From: Bacillota bacterium
GTDB lineage: Bacteria; Bacillota; Clostridia; Lachnospirales; Lachnospiraceae
DNA length: 17,891 bases
Assembly (NCBI GenBank): GCA_017861355.1
Contig: JAGFXQ010000027.1
Coordinates: 1-17,891, forward strand
Reading direction: 5' to 3'
Part shown: piece by piece, positions 15,894-17,891 of the stretch
Layout: the number at the start of each line of letters is the position of its first letter
How positions within the stretch are numbered: the stretch's first letter is position 1
Position numbers and translations under genes: made by a program
Notes under the pieces: model-generated
Databases searched by the model: none
What the model was told of the DNA's origin: nothing
What the model saw: only the letters and a program-made list of their open reading frames with translations

Positions 15894-16769
15894 TTACGGA
15901 TTATTCATTGAACCCGAATTCGCATTAAGCTTTCTATGATTATTGCGGTAATCCAGAGGTGATACGTTTATCACGTTTTTAAATACCTGGCTAAAGTATA
16001 AAGGATTCTCATAACCCACGGTCCGGCTAATCTCTTTAACCGACATGTCTGTATCTCTTAGTAGTCCACATGCACTTTCAATTCTCTTTTGTGTTAAATA
16101 TTTTATCGGTGATACCCCTGTCTGCTCCTTGAACATATGTGACAAGTAGCACTTGCTGACGTATACCATCTCCGATAAAGATTCTAACGTTATTGCTTCC
16201 GTATAATTCTTATCCAGGTAATCTCTGACCTTCTGGCAGTTCACTGACATCTCTTCTTGGCCATTGCCACCGATGCTCAGCATCCGCAGGGTCATTACAA
16301 TGATAGCGATCAGAAGGCTCTTTGTAATCTGTTGATAATATTGTATCTGACTTGAGGATTCTGTTAACAGCATTCGAAAATAAGTATCTATCTGATGTTT
16401 ATATTTACCGCAATCAATTACCGGGCAAGTCTTGTCATCAATGAGTTGATTAATCTTCAAACCCGGTAACGAGAAATTCTTCATTGAAAGAAAGATCAAT
16501 TGCAGTGGATTCTCCTTCGCCGTTCTTTCTTCATGGAATACATAGGGATTGATTATAATCAGATGTCCTGTTCTAATCGGGTATGTAGTCTCCCCAATTG
16601 TGATTTGTCCTTCCCCTCCGGCGACATATAGCAGCTCGCAAGTGTCATGAAGATGCCTGACATTAAACCAATTCGGATCATCCGCTACTAAGCCGGTATA
16701 TAATAACTCTGGATTTAAAGATAATACCTGACCTTTTGGATTCTCTATATAATAATGTGTATGTGCCAA
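15894..16769 (-). CDS. AraC-family transcriptional regulator (cupin sensor plus two-helix-turn-helix DNA-binding domain)
   Basis: From the TTG start preferred here this is a 291-residue regulator. The N-terminal half is a cupin-like sugar sensor, with HLHDTCELLYV near 39-49 and the HLIIINPYVFHE strand near 69-80. The C-terminal AraC/XylS domain has KVRDYLDKNYTEAIT, SLSEMVYVSKCYLSHMFKE (first HTH) and ISRTVGYENPLYFSQVFKN (second HTH, about 248-265). This is the usual design of sugar-responsive activators in Clostridia. It sits just upstream of the fucI operon, is transcribed in the same direction and has its own promoter and terminator, so it is the natural candidate regulator. A GTG at 16802 would add 11 residues. 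However, the TATAAT box is at 16804-16809, so that codon would lie at or before the transcription start and has no ribosome binding site. Confidence 0.9.
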   Translation of the reverse strand: MAHTHYYIENPKGQVLSLNPELLYTGLVADDPNWFNVRHLHDTCELLYVAGGEGQITIGETTYPIRTGHLIIINPYVFHEERTAKENPLQLIFLSMKNFSLPGLKINQLIDDKTCPVIDCGKYKHQIDTYFRMLLTESSSQIQYYQQITKSLLIAIIVMTLRMLSIGGNGQEEMSVNCQKVRDYLDKNYTEAITLESLSEMVYVSKCYLSHMFKEQTGVSPIKYLTQKRIESACGLLRDTDMSVKEISRTVGYENPLYFSQVFKNVINVSPLDYRNNHRKLNANSGSMNNP

Positions 16770-16777
16770 ATCATCAA

Positions 16778-16782
16778 CTCCT
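16778..16782 (-). promoter_or_regulatory. Ribosome binding site fixing the TTG start of the AraC-type gene
   Basis: AGGAG on the minus strand is eight bases from TTG at 16769-16767. With the promoter just upstream, this gives a short leader of about 25-30 bases and rules against the GTG at 16802. Confidence 0.75.
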
Positions 16783-16803
16783 AACGATACTATTATGGCC
16801 ACA

Positions 16804-16832
16804 ATTATACACTAAAAGCGTGCTTTATTCAA
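16804..16832 (-). promoter_or_regulatory. Sigma-70-type promoter of the AraC-type gene
   Basis: On the minus strand TTGAAT (16827-16832) and a perfect TATAAT (16804-16809) are exactly 17 bases apart. Transcription would begin near 16797, about 28 bases before the TTG start. This is the best promoter match in the window. Confidence 0.75.
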
Positions 16833-16881
16833 GCCTATTACCAATTCGCCATCGTGTTACCGGAATAATTTATTCCTCAAA

Positions 16882-17304
16882 TTATATTATAAAATTAGCA
16901 ATTTCTTTTTGTAAATTAGATGAACTCTTAAGAGATGTGATCATCTTTTGCCCCATTTGAATAGATTTGTCTGTGACACTGGTTACCTTCTCCGCTATCT
17001 CTCCTGTTCCGGTGGATTCTTCCATTGCAGCTTGAGCTACCTCATGAATCGATTGCATGATGCTATCATAATAGCTTGCTTTGATACTCGCTTTGATATT
17101 GGAATTGCTTTTTTCATTAGCGGTTGATCTCATTGAGATTGACATTATTGTAATACAGGTAGTTATTATTAATAGGAATAAGGGTAAACGTATCACTTTT
17201 ATTCTTACCTTTATATTACTTAGGTTAATATAACTTAAGGATTTCGTATATTTGATAAACTGTTCTCTCATTGTGCCCACATTATAAGTTGAATATTGGT
17301 TCAT
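16882..17304 (-). pseudogene. Internally deleted methyl-accepting chemotaxis protein remnant
   Basis: The frame encodes 140 residues. The N-terminal part has a basic segment followed by one membrane segment (about 39-57, LPLFLLIITTCITIMSISM), as at the start of a chemoreceptor. The last ~56 residues, from SIHEVAQAAMEESTGTGEIA to SSNLQKEIANFII, match the C-terminal tail of the receptor signalling domain. The sensor domain, second membrane segment, HAMP domain and the conserved signalling tip are all missing; a normal receptor has roughly 500-650 residues. I read this as a large in-frame internal deletion joining the two ends near residues 70-86. The start is uncertain: only a weak AAAGG precedes the ATG at 17304, and Met12 is an alternative. 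A functional short protein is possible but unlikely. Confidence 0.65.
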
Positions 17305-17639
17305 TGAAAGAGGCCTTTGCTCTTTAGCTTGATTCTTTCAGCTGTTTTGCAAAAGCCTCTCTGTAAGTCTTCCTGCTGTTAGTTCTTCATAACACTAAAA
17401 TCATCTGCTTGCAACCAAGTATCTTCTGTACACCAGATACCTGTATAGATTATATATCCTCATCATAATTTTATTATTGGTATATAATACTGATCTGTAT
17501 ATACGTAATCCTGCTATTAATATAAACAATCTTGCTTTTCTCAAATAGTAGGAGACAAGCTTTACTCCAACCGTAAGAAACACACTGCGTGGATTTCCCG
17601 ATATTTGGATCTCTTACCGAATGCCCTTGGTTCAAATTT
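17305..17639. other. Non-coding spacer between the glycosidase tail and the chemoreceptor remnant
   Basis: This 335-base AT-rich stretch holds a stem-loop at 17309-17360 and otherwise nothing I can support. A 60-codon open frame at 17401-17583 starts with GTG, has no ribosome binding site, is rich in Tyr and Arg and resembles nothing known to me, so I treat it as chance. Confidence 0.55.
17309..17360 (-). terminator. Possible weak terminator upstream of the chemoreceptor remnant
   Basis: AGAGGCCTTTGC (17309-17320) and GCAAAAGCCTCT (17349-17360) form a 12-base stem with one wobble or mismatch around a 28-base loop. On the minus strand it is followed by TTTCAATG, a minimal U-tract. It may end transcription of the gene entering from 17891; the long loop makes efficiency doubtful. 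Confidence 0.4.
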
Positions 17640-17891
17640 TTAAATGATTGGCATCTCCGTCATTCTTAGATTGGTACACCCATACGGAATCAATTTTATA
17701 TCTTCTATCTCTTCCGATATCCACTTCCTTGATGGTACCGGAGTAGCGGTACCGTTTCTTTGATCCCAGTCGATTTTACTCCCTTGAACGGATAGGCTAA
17801 CCGGTGCTCCCTCCGGAGAAAAGGGGTTCAATCCGATTGCCTTACTCCTGAAGTTGAGTCCATGTTCCAGATCGGACGCAGTTATCCTCAG
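17640..17891 (-). CDS. 3' end of an unidentified gene, possibly a DUF1680/GH127-like glycosidase
   Basis: The frame is open from the window edge to the TAA at 17640-17642, giving the last 83 residues of a larger protein. Visible features are GLNPFSPEGAPVSLSV, TPVPSRKWISEE and a closing segment IKLIPYGCTNLRMTEMPII. An ending of the type LIPYGCTxLRxxxFP, after a Pro-rich linker, recalls the C-terminal beta domain of some beta-L-arabinofuranosidase-like (DUF1680, GH127-clan) proteins. With no catalytic domain in view this is a weak identification. A TTG at 17831 is only an internal codon, not a start, because the frame continues upstream. It lies beyond the chemoreceptor remnant and is not obviously part of the fucI operon. 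Confidence 0.45.
   Translation of the reverse strand: MRITASDLEHGLNFRSKAIGLNPFSPEGAPVSLSVQGSKIDWDQRNGTATPVPSRKWISEEIEDIKLIPYGCTNLRMTEMPII

Noticed and set aside
917..16769. Reading the locus as an ordinary L-arabinose or L-fucose operon.
   Set aside because: Neither pathway is complete here (no araA, araD, fucK or fucA), and the DUF4185, DUF2961 and GH116 set points to D-arabinofuranose glycans. Missing genes elsewhere in the genome could reopen this.
15894..16802. 302-residue form of the AraC-type regulator starting at GTG 16802.
   Set aside because: The codon lies at or before the predicted transcription start and has no ribosome binding site; TTG at 16769 has both in place.
17401..17583. 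60-codon open frame on the minus strand.
   Set aside because: GTG start without a ribosome binding site, composition dominated by Tyr, Arg and Leu, and no resemblance to a known family.
1..17891. CRISPR arrays, insertion sequences, tRNA or rRNA genes and prophage parts.
   Set aside because: No regularly spaced repeats, transposase-like proteins, terminal inverted repeats or tRNA-like cloverleaf sequences were seen.

Overview
The window looks like a piece of a low-to-moderate GC Gram-positive anaerobe. A Lachnospiraceae/Clostridia-type genome is the best guess, from strong AGGAGG-type ribosome binding sites, several TTG starts, lipoprotein-anchored ABC binding proteins, AraC-type sugar regulators and the protein styles. 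Every gene I can support lies on the minus strand, so transcription runs from high to low coordinates.

Layout in transcription order: (i) the 3' end of a gene entering at 17891, possibly a DUF1680/GH127-like glycosidase. (ii) An internally deleted methyl-accepting chemotaxis protein remnant (17304-16882). (iii) An AraC-type regulator with its own sigma-70-type promoter, a TTG start and a strong terminator. (iv) A 428-bp leader with TTCCAT-type repeats. (v) A ten-gene, probably single operon: fucI, a DUF6259-type protein, an ABC sugar-binding lipoprotein, two ABC permeases, a DUF2961/GH172 protein, a DUF4185/GH183-type lipoprotein, a GH116-type glycosidase, a FucU/RbsD mutarotase and an AraB-type ribulokinase, ended by a stem-loop at 872-904. 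(vi) After a 5' flank with its own promoter, the 5' part of a separate TPR-repeat lipoprotein gene that runs out of the window.

The main reading is that the operon is a D-arabinan (D-arabinofuranose polymer) utilisation system. DUF4185 (GH183), DUF2961 (GH172) and GH116 are the three families I recall being reported for endo-D-arabinanase, exo-alpha-D-arabinofuranosidase and exo-beta-D-arabinofuranosidase on mycobacterial arabinogalactan and lipoarabinomannan. Here they share one operon with the enzymes expected for the released sugar. L-fucose isomerase is also the classical D-arabinose isomerase, giving D-ribulose. FucU-type mutarotases supply the right anomer. AraB-type ribulokinases are known to accept D-ribulose, giving D-ribulose 5-phosphate for the pentose phosphate pathway. 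No L-arabinose isomerase, ribulose-5-phosphate 4-epimerase, fuculokinase or fuculose-phosphate aldolase is present in the window, which fits D-arabinose better than L-arabinose or L-fucose.

The signal sequences suggest a division of labour. The GH183-type protein and the ABC binding protein are surface lipoproteins, while the GH172, GH116 and DUF6259 proteins lack signal peptides. This predicts outside cutting to oligosaccharides, import, and cytoplasmic finishing. The substrate assignment is inference from family and context, not something the DNA proves.
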